Shown here: piece by piece, positions 1 to 6,847 of the stretch
Layout: every line of letters begins with the position of its first letter
Position numbering within the stretch: position 1 is the stretch's first letter
Assembly: GCA_002502215.1 (NCBI GenBank)
Contig: DAPT01000037.1
Span: 1-17,083 of the forward strand
DNA from: Euryarchaeota archaeon UBA124
GTDB lineage: Archaea; Thermoplasmatota; Poseidoniia; Poseidoniales; Poseidoniaceae
Direction: 5' to 3'
DNA length: 17,083 nucleotides
Notes under the pieces: generated by a model
Database searches by the model: none
Seen by the model: only the letters and a program-made list of their open reading frames with translations
What the model was told of the DNA's origin: nothing
Translations under genes and position numbers: made by a program

Positions 1-309
1 GTAGTATTCTGCCCAGATTTCTGCGAGTGGTAGAACGGTTGATGAACCAGCAATCTTGATGGATCCATCAGGCCCGCAGGTTACAGTACCGACGTCGATA
101 CCATCTGTGGGGTCGACAGGGTCGACAGGGTCCACAGGGTCAACAGGATCTACGGGCGTAGTTGTGTTGTCTCCGGTGTCCGTGTTGTTGTTCGTGTCCG
201 ATGAATCATCAGTATCATCATCGTCATTACCTAGACAGCCGGCCAGTGCTGAAACCATCATTAGGGCAATGAGTGCTATTGCTTTCTTTTTCGTATCGAG
301 GGTCAACAT
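1..309 (-). CDS. pstS: Phosphate ABC transporter substrate-binding lipoprotein PstS, N-terminal part
   Basis: Partial gene: the first 103 codons read from ATG at 309 and run off the left edge in frame. The product would be an extracytoplasmic lipoprotein that captures phosphate for the Pst ABC importer. Residues 1-25 form a lipoprotein signal: a basic start (DTKKK), a hydrophobic stretch and the lipobox LAGC, with Cys25 as predicted lipid anchor. Then comes a low-complexity Asp/Thr/Asn linker, five VDP repeats and the start of the mature fold. The segment IKIAGSSTVLPLAEIWAEYY matches the phosphate-binding loop opening of PstS proteins (AGSSTV). An SD-like GGAGAG sits just before the ATG, with an AT-rich box further up. 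It diverges from two phoU genes, which supports the phosphate assignment. Other solute-binding proteins cannot be fully excluded because most of the protein is missing. Confidence 0.85.
   Translation of the reverse strand, partial: MLTLDTKKKAIALIALMMVSALAGCLGNDDDDTDDSSDTNNNTDTGDNTTTPVDPVDPVDPVDPVDPTDGIDVGTVTCGPDGSIKIAGSSTVLPLAEIWAEYY
109..153 (-). repeat. Five tandem 9-base units encoding Val-Asp-Pro in the PstS linker
   Basis: Five in-frame nine-base units encode VDP five times between the acid/Thr linker and the folded part of PstS. Two adjacent units are identical in their first codons (GTCGACCC); the others differ at third positions, so the array is not freshly expanded. It probably acts as a stiff spacer holding the binding domain off the membrane anchor. 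The plus-strand reading frame through it (Gly-Ser-Thr repeats) is only a shadow. Confidence 0.85.
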
Positions 310-336
310 AGTCTCTCCCGGCTTGGCGTTGAAGTC

Positions 337-346
337 AAGATAATTG
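337..346 (-). promoter_or_regulatory. Candidate TATA element for pstS
   Basis: Read on the minus strand the box is AATTATCTTG-like, about 30 bases before the pstS ATG at 309. That would leave a leader of only a few bases, which still contains the GGAGAG ribosome site. This is the best AT-rich candidate by position; no experiment supports it. Confidence 0.4.
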
Positions 347-383
347 TGATTGGTCTACGGAACCTACATTCCCCTAAATATAT

Positions 384-403
384 CTATATACAACTATATA
401 CAA
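384..403 (+). promoter_or_regulatory. Perfect tandem 10-base repeat, candidate TATA/operator for the phoU pair
   Basis: The decamer CTATATACAA occurs twice head to tail with no mismatch, within an AT-rich run that starts near 375. Each copy contains a TATA-like core. The second copy is centred about 25 bases before the ATG at 422, the right distance for a leaderless archaeal transcript. Its place between divergent pstS and phoU, and the period of one helical turn, make it a plausible binding site for the AbrB-like domain of the first PhoU protein. The repeat is seen directly; the operator role is inference. Confidence 0.55.
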
Positions 404-421
404 ATTGATGTTAGAAGGTAG

Positions 422-1504
422 ATGATGGGAGTAATGTACCAAGGTGAAAAAATGAAATCTACCGTTGGAGTTGAATATAGGAAATTACAGGTGACGGGCG
501 GCTCGACGTACATCGTTTCGCTGCCCAAGCGCTGGATTAATGAGAACAATTTGAAACCTAGCGACACCGTTGGAATCGAGCACTTGTCATCCGGAGAGAT
601 CCAGATCTCGCCAAAGGAAAACAAGAATTTGCGACGTACTGTCGACCTGGACCTAACCAAATACCCACGGGGTGCGCTATACGATTACTTGATTGGAATA
701 TACGTGAGTGGTGCAGATCTGATTACGATACGAGATAAAACTGGACTCGGAATCAAGGAGCGAAGAATCATTCGACAATTTTTGAGAGACACCCGTGGAA
801 TGGAAATCTCCCTCGATGAGGACAATTCCGTTACCATTGTCTCACTCCTCAACCCGAATGAACTTCCTTTACAGGTTAGTTTGAACAGAATGTATCTTCT
901 CGTGACCAGCTTGGTAGAGGATTCTTACGGAGTTCTTTCAGGAGAAGATGTTGAAGAACTCAGCGATCATGACGACCGTGAACGGCAAATCGATGCTCGT
1001 CGCTTATTGGTCGATCGTCAGGTTGCCATGGCGCTCAACTCCCCTCACATTGAGCGTGCGTTGGGTGTCAACCGCTATCAAGCCATGCAGCATGGAGCTA
1101 TGTCTCATTACCTTGAGCGTATGGGAGACCACGCGTATCGATTTGCCAAACTGGTGTTTGAAACCAGCGGTGAGGTTTCTGTCTCCCTTGACACACTACC
1201 AATGACTTCGATTCCGGTATGGCTCTCTGCTCTGCGTTCGATCATTAGGAATACATATTCTAAGGAGATGTCGGTTCTTGTTGATGAAAAGTTGCGTTTG
1301 AAAAACCAACTGCAGGATTTACAAACGCATGAAGACGAACTGATGTCATCGAAAGACCGTGCGCAAAACGTACTCATTGAATTCAAGATCTCAGAAACCA
1401 TCCGAAGACTGTGTGGGTACAGCATCGATTTGACTGAGACGCTCATCAACATGATGATGGCGGAGCGAACAAATTTAATCGAAGCAAACGAGACGGTGTT
1501 TTGA
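422..1504 (+). CDS. phoU: Phosphate uptake regulator: AbrB/SpoVT-like domain fused to PhoU domain
   Basis: The product (360 aa) joins a DNA-binding-type AbrB/SpoVT swapped-hairpin domain at about residues 19-65 (EYRKLQVTGGSTYIVSLPK, then IEHLSSGEIQISP) to a helical PhoU-like region at about 150-345. The PhoU metal-binding signature is visible as LERMGDHA at 231-238. In archaea this architecture is annotated as a phosphate uptake regulator; it may bind DNA directly and sense Pst transporter status, replacing a PhoB/PhoR pair, but that is inferred. ATG 422 is chosen because a TATA-like box lies about 25 bases upstream; ATG 452 with GGTGA just before it is a good alternative and gives a 350-residue protein. 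Its TGA overlaps the ATG of the next phoU by one base, so the two are probably translated together. Confidence 0.88.
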   Translation: MMGVMYQGEKMKSTVGVEYRKLQVTGGSTYIVSLPKRWINENNLKPSDTVGIEHLSSGEIQISPKENKNLRRTVDLDLTKYPRGALYDYLIGIYVSGADLITIRDKTGLGIKERRIIRQFLRDTRGMEISLDEDNSVTIVSLLNPNELPLQVSLNRMYLLVTSLVEDSYGVLSGEDVEELSDHDDRERQIDARRLLVDRQVAMALNSPHIERALGVNRYQAMQHGAMSHYLERMGDHAYRFAKLVFETSGEVSVSLDTLPMTSIPVWLSALRSIIRNTYSKEMSVLVDEKLRLKNQLQDLQTHEDELMSSKDRAQNVLIEFKISETIRRLCGYSIDLTETLINMMMAERTNLIEANETVF

Positions 1505-2187
1505 TGGCGCCACCAATCCGAACAAATCTTGATGCTCGTATGGGTTTCATTCGCGATGCTTTGGAGGAATTCATTCGACCGGTCAAGCAAGCATATTTGA
1601 TGGCAGTCGATGGTTTATCCATCGAAACAGAAGTGGATTCCAAGGATGTTCAAAAGAAGAGGATGAAAGCACAACAACGAGCTGAAGATTTATCGCAGGA
1701 ATTGCTCTTAGTCCTCACATTGAATCAGCCCCTACTGCAAGATTTGCGAATCATTGCATGCTACCTTCGCGGAATTGATGTGATTGAACGACTTGCTCGC
1801 CATGCACGCGACATTGCGAACGCTCAGGATTCATTCAACGCATTCAGCGAAGATTCTGAGATTCCCAGACACCTCGCAGAATCATTGATTGGACTTGGGC
1901 AGAATGTTTTTGCCCTACTCGAACAAATGGAAGTTTGTCTTGTTCAGCAAACCGAGTTGCCAAGTGATCTCAAAGATCAATGGTTGTCCATACAGTCTTT
2001 ATTTGAAGAAATTTCATTATCCATTCTCGAAGAACAGAAATCAAATGTTGCAGGCCGTGAAGGACGCTTGAACCTCAATCTCATCGCTCGGAGGTTTGAA
2101 CGCTCTGCATACAATTTGATGAGACTTGCAGACCTTTGGCATCATGCCTTAGAGAACGAATGGATTCACCTTGAAAGTGTGGAATAA
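1504..2187 (+). CDS. phoU: Second PhoU-domain protein
   Basis: A 227-residue, almost wholly helical protein of the usual PhoU length. The first helical repeat carries NQPLLQDLR at about 74-82 and IERLARHARDIA at about 94-105, the pattern of PhoU QP..DLR and ER..DHA..IA signatures. The second repeat is near the C-terminus (RRFERSAYNLMRLAD), with the acidic/His metal ligands partly replaced. It lacks the AbrB-like domain of its neighbour, so it may work as the transporter-contact or metal-binding partner while the longer protein binds DNA (inference). ATG 1504 overlaps the preceding TGA; a TTG at 1501 is less likely. Its TAA is immediately followed by the stop codon of the convergent propeller gene. 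Confidence 0.85.
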   Translation: MAPPIRTNLDARMGFIRDALEEFIRPVKQAYLMAVDGLSIETEVDSKDVQKKRMKAQQRAEDLSQELLLVLTLNQPLLQDLRIIACYLRGIDVIERLARHARDIANAQDSFNAFSEDSEIPRHLAESLIGLGQNVFALLEQMEVCLVQQTELPSDLKDQWLSIQSLFEEISLSILEEQKSNVAGREGRLNLNLIARRFERSAYNLMRLADLWHHALENEWIHLESVE

Positions 2188-3270
2188 TTACTTTCTCAAC
2201 GCTCGAAGTTTTTCGAACATAGCACTTCTCGATGGATCGTTTTGTTGTTGACTTGGCTGCTGCATTCTTCTCTGGAAGAGTTTTTTTTCCCATACGAACA
2301 CTTGCCCATTCTCGCACCCAACTGCAATGCGTTGACCATTGAATGCCATGTCATGGATGCGATGGCCGTTGAGGTAAGCAAGTAGTTCACCATCGCTGAC
2401 TGAGTGAACAATGACTTCACCTTGTGATCCGTTCCATCGAGCAACCCAACAGGAGCCGTTCTTATCGATTTCAAATCCAAGTGATAAGGCAACAATGTCA
2501 TTTCCGTTTGCATTCCATTTGACATCATCACGAACGAATTCGATGTTGCCTTGATCGTCTGCGAGAAGATACCCATCTGGATGTTTAAGCACGCTGCTAA
2601 CGGCAGATTGCATCGAACCTACAAGCGCTCCATCCGTTGAACGAACCGAACCATCTGCCAGTCCGAAGACAGGATTCTCCCCATTTGTTGTACAAATGGT
2701 TGGGCTCTCCCAGTCTTTGTTTTGTTCGAGAATTTCACCGCTCGCATCGAGAATAAGGTAGCCGTTCAATGGTCGACCCAATCCTGCGATTGCTCCTTGC
2801 TTGTAAGGGTGGAGCGTCCACGGGCGTTCATCCATTCGGTGCGTAGCGAGTACATCTCCATCAAACGAAATGGTCCATATGGCGGATTCGATGAAATCGT
2901 TGTGTTCGATATCGTACACTGAAGATGCAGCAAGAACGCACTTGTTTGTCGTCATGACTGCATCAGCCGAGCCCTCCAATGCAACATCCCATTGAATCGC
3001 TCCTGTTGATGCTTGAAGACAGACGATGTGCAATCCAGACGTAGCATAGATGGAACCATCTTTGGTGACCATTGATGAGATGCGGTTGGGCGTTTTTGTC
3101 TCCCAAATCAAATCGCCCGCTTCTGTCCAGTGCTTGATGGTACCATCCCATCCGCCAACGAGGAGCGTATCATCATCGAGCAAGACAGTGCAACTCACGG
3201 CTTCTCCTAACTCGCGAACCATCCACGTACAATTGGTCAGGTCCATGGCCCGCGATGCATTTCGCCTCAT
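2188..3270 (-). CDS. Beta-propeller (WD40/PQQ-like repeat) protein, function unknown
   Basis: A 360-residue protein built of repeating blade-like units of about 40-45 residues: DDTLLVGGWDGTIKHW, DGSIYATSGLHIVCLQ, ENPVFGLADGSVRS, DGYLLADDQGNIEFV and GQRIAVGCENGQVFVWEKK. The W-DG-IKHW and GQVFVW endings are typical of WD40 blades. There is no signal peptide, so it should be cytoplasmic and act as a protein-binding scaffold. A Gln/Arg-rich basic tail (about 325-360) follows the last blade. Its ATG overlaps the stop codon of the upstream membrane protein gene as ATGA, indicating translational coupling, so it probably belongs with that protein and HflX. Met9 is an alternative start. Target and role cannot be read from the sequence. 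Confidence 0.72.
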   Translation of the reverse strand: MRRNASRAMDLTNCTWMVRELGEAVSCTVLLDDDTLLVGGWDGTIKHWTEAGDLIWETKTPNRISSMVTKDGSIYATSGLHIVCLQASTGAIQWDVALEGSADAVMTTNKCVLAASSVYDIEHNDFIESAIWTISFDGDVLATHRMDERPWTLHPYKQGAIAGLGRPLNGYLILDASGEILEQNKDWESPTICTTNGENPVFGLADGSVRSTDGALVGSMQSAVSSVLKHPDGYLLADDQGNIEFVRDDVKWNANGNDIVALSLGFEIDKNGSCWVARWNGSQGEVIVHSVSDGELLAYLNGHRIHDMAFNGQRIAVGCENGQVFVWEKKLFQRRMQQPSQQQNDPSRSAMFEKLRALRK

Positions 3271-4184
3271 AAGGGCGTTTGCGTATTTGCATCAAACGGT
3301 CCAGTATTGAGTATCTTGTTCCGTTTTGGGATGGCAAAGGTCAGCAAGAATGCAGTCAGCCCGAGAATACAGGCAGCATAATAATGGCCCATGCCAAAGA
3401 AGGCGAAGATTGTGCTCATTCGAAGAACGGCAACTGAACCTGTTCGCAAAGACCACACAACAAAGCCTATTGCAATAACAGAGACCCCCATGAACCCGTA
3501 TCCAATCATGATGTAGATTCCAGCTGCACTCGGGTCCATACGTGGATTCTCTTTTTGTTCGATGTTGCGGTCAATGAGCCGCTTCGTACATGTCTCTTGT
3601 TCAAATGGACACGGTTCGTTGGCGAATTCCTCGGGCGAGGGTACGTTGAAATCGAGACGCGTAAACCCGTATGGTTCAATCAGTGCCGGAGGTGATAGCA
3701 GCAACCGCTCCACGAGCGTATCCGTGTAATTTCCTTGCTCAACAACAATGTCAATCCTGGCGAGACCTGGTTTGATGTATTCATAGGAAAAGGAACCGTT
3801 TGCGTCCGTGACCGTTACGCTTGAATTGAACCACCCAGGCCGTTCTTCCCATTCTAGAACGATCTCTGCGCCCTCAATTGGCTCGCCTCGATGATCGTAC
3901 ACCATACCATCAAACATGGCTGAATTTGGTGGAGCGGTTTGCGACAATTGGAACACGAATTCATCGGGTTGAACCAGTCCGGATTCAGGTGATGCGTAAT
4001 CAAGACCATTGAGGAATCCTGATGCTGCAATGAACAAGACAAAGATAGCAATCGATTTTGTGATCGGATGCAGGGTTGTATCCGGTATCGTGAAGCTTGC
4101 GTTGGACGTCGCAAACATCGTTGACGGTTCGGATTCGGGTAGGCTTTCAATGCCAACCCACTCCGAGGTTTCGTCTTCGCTCAT
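3267..4184 (-). CDS. Membrane protein with carboxypeptidase-regulatory-like beta-sandwich domain
   Basis: This 305-residue protein starts with an acidic cytoplasmic segment and a membrane helix at about 42-60. An external part follows with a carboxypeptidase-regulatory-like domain at about 93-165 (MVYDHRGEPIEGAEIVLEW, VTDANGSFSYEYIKPG), a fold common in archaeal surface proteins. Near 195-210 there is a short Cys-containing loop (CPFEQETC), a possible disulfide outside the cell. Two or three further membrane helices lie between about 218 and 290 (GYGFMGVSVIAIGFVVW, ILGLTAFLLTFAIP). No enzyme motif is seen. The gene begins 20 bases after hflX and overlaps the propeller gene by four bases, so the three form one transcription unit. 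It may be a surface anchor or sensor; the role is unknown. Confidence 0.7.
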   Translation of the reverse strand: MSEDETSEWVGIESLPESEPSTMFATSNASFTIPDTTLHPITKSIAIFVLFIAASGFLNGLDYASPESGLVQPDEFVFQLSQTAPPNSAMFDGMVYDHRGEPIEGAEIVLEWEERPGWFNSSVTVTDANGSFSYEYIKPGLARIDIVVEQGNYTDTLVERLLLSPPALIEPYGFTRLDFNVPSPEEFANEPCPFEQETCTKRLIDRNIEQKENPRMDPSAAGIYIMIGYGFMGVSVIAIGFVVWSLRTGSVAVLRMSTIFAFFGMGHYYAACILGLTAFLLTFAIPKRNKILNTGPFDANTQTPL

Positions 4185-4204
4185 GAATTTCCCAGCCTGT
4201 TGTT

Positions 4205-5590
4205 CTACTTGAGTTCAATGCGTTGGCCGTACTTCGAGAAGAGAATGGCAACCGTCTCATCGGACGCACTAATCCTGACTTCAATCGCATTTCCGACTCT
4301 TTGGTGTTCATGAACATATACAGCATTAAAGACACGAGACAAGATTGCCTCAGATGCGATCTGATTTGGTTCAGGATTGTGTATGAGGAGTGTCCGTTTC
4401 GGTCCAAACAACGTGCTCAAGACAATTGATTGCAACTTCTCAATACCTTCTCCTGTATGCGAAGATATGAACAGAGGGTTCGAAAAGCCGTGCCCAGAAA
4501 TCATCGCTTTCTTATCATCCAATGTCCCTTTTTCTACTGTATCCCGCTTCGTCAGAACAAGTTGGATGCGCTCCATGATTGATGTCTCCTCAACCTCCAA
4601 AGCACGTTCTGTTAATTCACGGATGGACGTCAAGAGCTTACGTTCCATTTCATCGAGAGAATCACCAGCATCAACAAGGAGAAGGAGAAGATCGCATTCA
4701 ATCGCTTCTGCGAGGGTTGCCCGGAATGCTTCCAACGTTGCGTTCGGTAGACCATCAATGAATCCGATGGTATCCGCAAGAAGGACACGCGGGCTTGCCT
4801 CAAGGCGACCTAATGTCGACTCAAGCGTTGAGAACAACCGATCTTCGACTAAGACTTCTTTGCCAGATAAGCGCCTGAAAAGACTGGATTTCCCAGCATT
4901 CGTGTATCCAGCAAGTCCAACGGTCTTTGCGTGTTCCTTTCGCTGCCTTCGTCGTTCTGCAGCCGATTTGACGTGTTTTCGTTGGCGTTTACGTAGCGCT
5001 GCTAATTCCCGATTTACGTTTGTAAGCACGGAACCTGCAGCGGTCTGACCAGCACCACCGTACCCAGCTCGTTCACCCGTAGTCTGCTGTTTCACAACCT
5101 CTCGAAGCACGGTTCGGTCCGATTGCAACCGAGCGATTCGTACCTGCGTTCGTGCTTCGACACTTGAGGCATGAGCCGTGAAGAGAGCGAGGAGGAGCCG
5201 AACACGGTCCCACACTTCAACACCCACAGCATCGTTAACGCCAACCAGTTGTCGTGGTGTTGCGTTGGTGTGAAGGAGAAGCAAATCCACACCGTTCCAG
5301 GGGTGTCCTTGCGTCGCTGATTGCAACTCTTCAACGACATCCTGAAGTTTTCCTTGACCCATGAACCATTTGGCATCGCCCCGTCCGCGCTGATCAATCC
5401 GTTCGACAATTTTGACGCCCATCGTTTCTGCAAGTGAAATGAATTCACTGCAATCATCGTTGTTGCGAACCAACAGCAATGCCTTGCGATTTTGGTGGTC
5501 GGATTGCGCTTCATCTGTGACCAAACCTCCCGCACCAGCAAGAAGGTCAGCCTTGGAATCCGCCATGGACAACCCTTGAAAGACGCGCAT
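4205..5590 (-). CDS. hflX: GTPase HflX (ribosome-associated)
   Basis: HflX is a translational GTPase that binds the large ribosomal subunit and can split stalled or hibernating ribosomes. The 461-residue product has the family layout. An N-terminal nucleotide-binding-like domain (about 35-145) includes RGRGDAKWFMGQGK and NATPRQLVGVNDAVGVEVWDR. A basic coiled-coil arm spans about 190-222. The G domain has G1 GYTNAGKS at 228-235, G3 DTIGF at 273-277, G4 TKRD at 347-350 and G5-like SSHTG at 376-380. The glycine-rich linker reads GYGGAGQT (176-183), where most HflX proteins have GGPGE, a mild deviation. ATG 5590 lies about 24 bases from a CATATG box shared with the divergent gene; Met9 (5566) is an alternative. 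It leads an operon with a membrane protein and a propeller protein. Confidence 0.93.
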   Translation of the reverse strand: MRVFQGLSMADSKADLLAGAGGLVTDEAQSDHQNRKALLLVRNNDDCSEFISLAETMGVKIVERIDQRGRGDAKWFMGQGKLQDVVEELQSATQGHPWNGVDLLLLHTNATPRQLVGVNDAVGVEVWDRVRLLLALFTAHASSVEARTQVRIARLQSDRTVLREVVKQQTTGERAGYGGAGQTAAGSVLTNVNRELAALRKRQRKHVKSAAERRRQRKEHAKTVGLAGYTNAGKSSLFRRLSGKEVLVEDRLFSTLESTLGRLEASPRVLLADTIGFIDGLPNATLEAFRATLAEAIECDLLLLLVDAGDSLDEMERKLLTSIRELTERALEVEETSIMERIQLVLTKRDTVEKGTLDDKKAMISGHGFSNPLFISSHTGEGIEKLQSIVLSTLFGPKRTLLIHNPEPNQIASEAILSRVFNAVYVHEHQRVGNAIEVRISASDETVAILFSKYGQRIELK

Positions 5591-5610
5591 TTGATTTCAT
5601 GCATTATCCT

Positions 5611-5616
5611 CATATG
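5611..5616. promoter_or_regulatory. Symmetric CATATG element between hflX and the pcc1-like gene
   Basis: The only TATA-like core in this short divergent gap is the palindrome CATATG. It is centred about 24 bases from ATG 5590 (hflX, minus) and about 25 bases from ATG 5638 (pcc1-like, plus). One TBP site could thus serve two leaderless transcripts. GCATTATCC at 5600-5609 is a competing AT-rich candidate. The spacing is seen; promoter activity is inferred. Confidence 0.4.
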
Positions 5617-5637
5617 GTTACGCATGAAGGCAACCCT

Positions 5638-5850
5638 ATGCCGTCCGAGCATCACGTCCTCATTTCTTGGTCAGGCAGTGAAGCGGAATCGAAACCCATC
5701 ATCGAACTTCTCGAGCATGCTGGATACTCTTTCACAGTCGAGCGTGAAGGCGGAATTCAACTTGAAATTGTTGTTGAATCGAAGAGCATGCGCGGGTTAC
5801 GCGATGCAGTCGATGAGTTGCTGGTTCAATTGTCATCGTTGGAAGACTGA
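5638..5850 (+). CDS. pcc1: Probable KEOPS complex subunit Pcc1
   Basis: A 70-residue protein with the alpha/beta pattern of Pcc1: a first strand (HHVLISWSG), a helix (SEAESKPIIELLEHAG), strands (YSFTVEREGGIQLEIVVES), then a C-terminal helix SMRGLRDAVDELLVQLSSLE. That last part resembles the Pcc1 hallmark with LR..(V/L)...L..L. Pcc1 is the small dimerising subunit of the KEOPS complex, which makes the t6A modification on ANN-decoding tRNAs with Kae1, Bud32 and Cgi121; none of those is in this window. ATG 5638 is preferred because of the promoter spacing and because homologues start close to the first strand; ATG 5599 or 5614 would add up to 13 residues. The 3' end overlaps the convergent membrane protein gene by 25 bases. 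Confidence 0.6.
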   Translation: MPSEHHVLISWSGSEAESKPIIELLEHAGYSFTVEREGGIQLEIVVESKSMRGLRDAVDELLVQLSSLED

Positions 5851-6488
5851 CTTTCCATCAATTTTGATACCGCATTTGGGTCGTGATTCTTCTCAAAGAA
5901 ATCCGTTGCTACAAGATCGCCAAGTCGTTTGACACCCGCTTCAATCAAGTCTGGGTCGTTCCGTTCAGCCTCCTCCCATCGTTGCTGAGCATGTTCAGCG
6001 TAGCGTTCGTCAGCCTCTGCTTTTACTTGTTGAGCAACGGTTAAACTCTCCTCAAGCCCCTGATATTCTTCCCTTTCTTCAGCAGGTCTTGAATTACGGG
6101 CAGCATCCAAATCCGATTCCGTGATTCCCGAAGTGAACCCTCTCTGATCGTTGCCCCGCGTCATTAGTGGATTCGTTCGCTCTTTTTTGATATGCGACTT
6201 CCATTGTTCAAGCACAAGTGCTGGCGTTATTTGCCCTTCAAAATCATCGATGTCAATGTGCAAATCACTCAGCATCTCTTCCATCCAGAGGTCGGTTGCC
6301 TTCCGCAATCGAACGTGGTCCGCAAAAGCGATAACTTGTCCAATGAGGAAACAGAACGAAGCGATTAGAACGGAAGATGCGACTATGTACCCAACCAAGG
6401 CGCCAAACCCTCCGAAAAGAAATACGGACAAAACCCACCTGTTTCGCAGAGTCTGATACGAATGAACGCCTCGTGGAATGGAAACCAT
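5826..6488 (-). CDS. Membrane protein with acidic, coiled-coil C-terminal domain, unknown function
   Basis: A 220-residue protein. After a short basic start, two closely spaced membrane helices cover about 17-55 (WVLSVFLFGGFGALVGYIVA, then VLIASFCFLIGQVIAFA). A cytoplasmic part of some 160 residues follows, charged, strongly acidic and mostly helical, including a segment rich in Glu, Ala and Gln (about 130-180) likely to form a coiled coil. No family is recognised. ATG 6488 begins two bases after the stop of the upstream small membrane gene; a TTG at 6494 overlapping that TGA is the alternative. It looks like the last gene of a three-gene unit (192, 106 and 220 aa), all with an N-terminal hairpin of membrane helices and a soluble helical tail. 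Confidence 0.65.
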   Translation of the reverse strand: MVSIPRGVHSYQTLRNRWVLSVFLFGGFGALVGYIVASSVLIASFCFLIGQVIAFADHVRLRKATDLWMEEMLSDLHIDIDDFEGQITPALVLEQWKSHIKKERTNPLMTRGNDQRGFTSGITESDLDAARNSRPAEEREEYQGLEESLTVAQQVKAEADERYAEHAQQRWEEAERNDPDLIEAGVKRLGDLVATDFFEKNHDPNAVSKLMESQSSNDDN

Positions 6489-6490
6489 TC

Positions 6491-6811
6491 TCAACCCTCA
6501 TTTCGTTTCGCAAGTTTTCTTAATTTAAGCATCGATGCTTCGTCATCGAGAGCCTCAATATCCCATCCAAGTTTTTCCACATTGGTTGCAATCATTGCAT
6601 CAGCAGCAACAGTCAGCCGTTCATGGGTCATTTGCAAGAGTAGACCAATCAACAAACCCCCACCAACCGCGTAATGCCAAATTGTGGCATAAGCAACAAC
6701 GAGAAGAAAAACGACAGCAATTCCGGAACCGAGAAGCGTTCGAGACCTTAATCGAGCCTTCGAATCAAGAGCATCAAGAATGGCAACAGCATGTTCACGC
6801 TTGGTCGCCAT
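6491..6811 (-). CDS. Small two-helix membrane protein, unknown function
   Basis: A 106-residue protein with a charged N-terminus (MATKREHAVAILDALDSKARLR) and two adjacent hydrophobic segments at about 27-46 (LLGSGIAVVFLLVVAYATIW) and 48-62 (YAVGGGLLIGLLLQM). The cytoplasmic tail is short and helical (VEKLGWDIEALDDEASMLKLRKLAKR). The layout of a helical hairpin plus charged tail is the same as in both adjacent proteins, suggesting a shared membrane complex; this is inference only. It begins 36 bases after the upstream coiled-coil gene, and its stop nearly touches the start of the following gene. No family recognised. Confidence 0.6.
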   Translation of the reverse strand: MATKREHAVAILDALDSKARLRSRTLLGSGIAVVFLLVVAYATIWHYAVGGGLLIGLLLQMTHERLTVAADAMIATNVEKLGWDIEALDDEASMLKLRKLAKRNEG

Positions 6812-6847
6812 GCATCGCCCAAGAATGCCGAGGTTCTCAAGATACCG

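Noticed and set aside
56..343. Plus-strand open frame with Gly-Ser-Thr repeats
   Set aside because: It is the antisense shadow of the VDP-repeat linker in pstS; the minus strand carries a lipoprotein signal and PstS motif.
4377..5048. Plus-strand 223-codon open frame inside hflX
   Set aside because: Ser/Arg-rich shadow of a well-supported GTPase gene on the minus strand.
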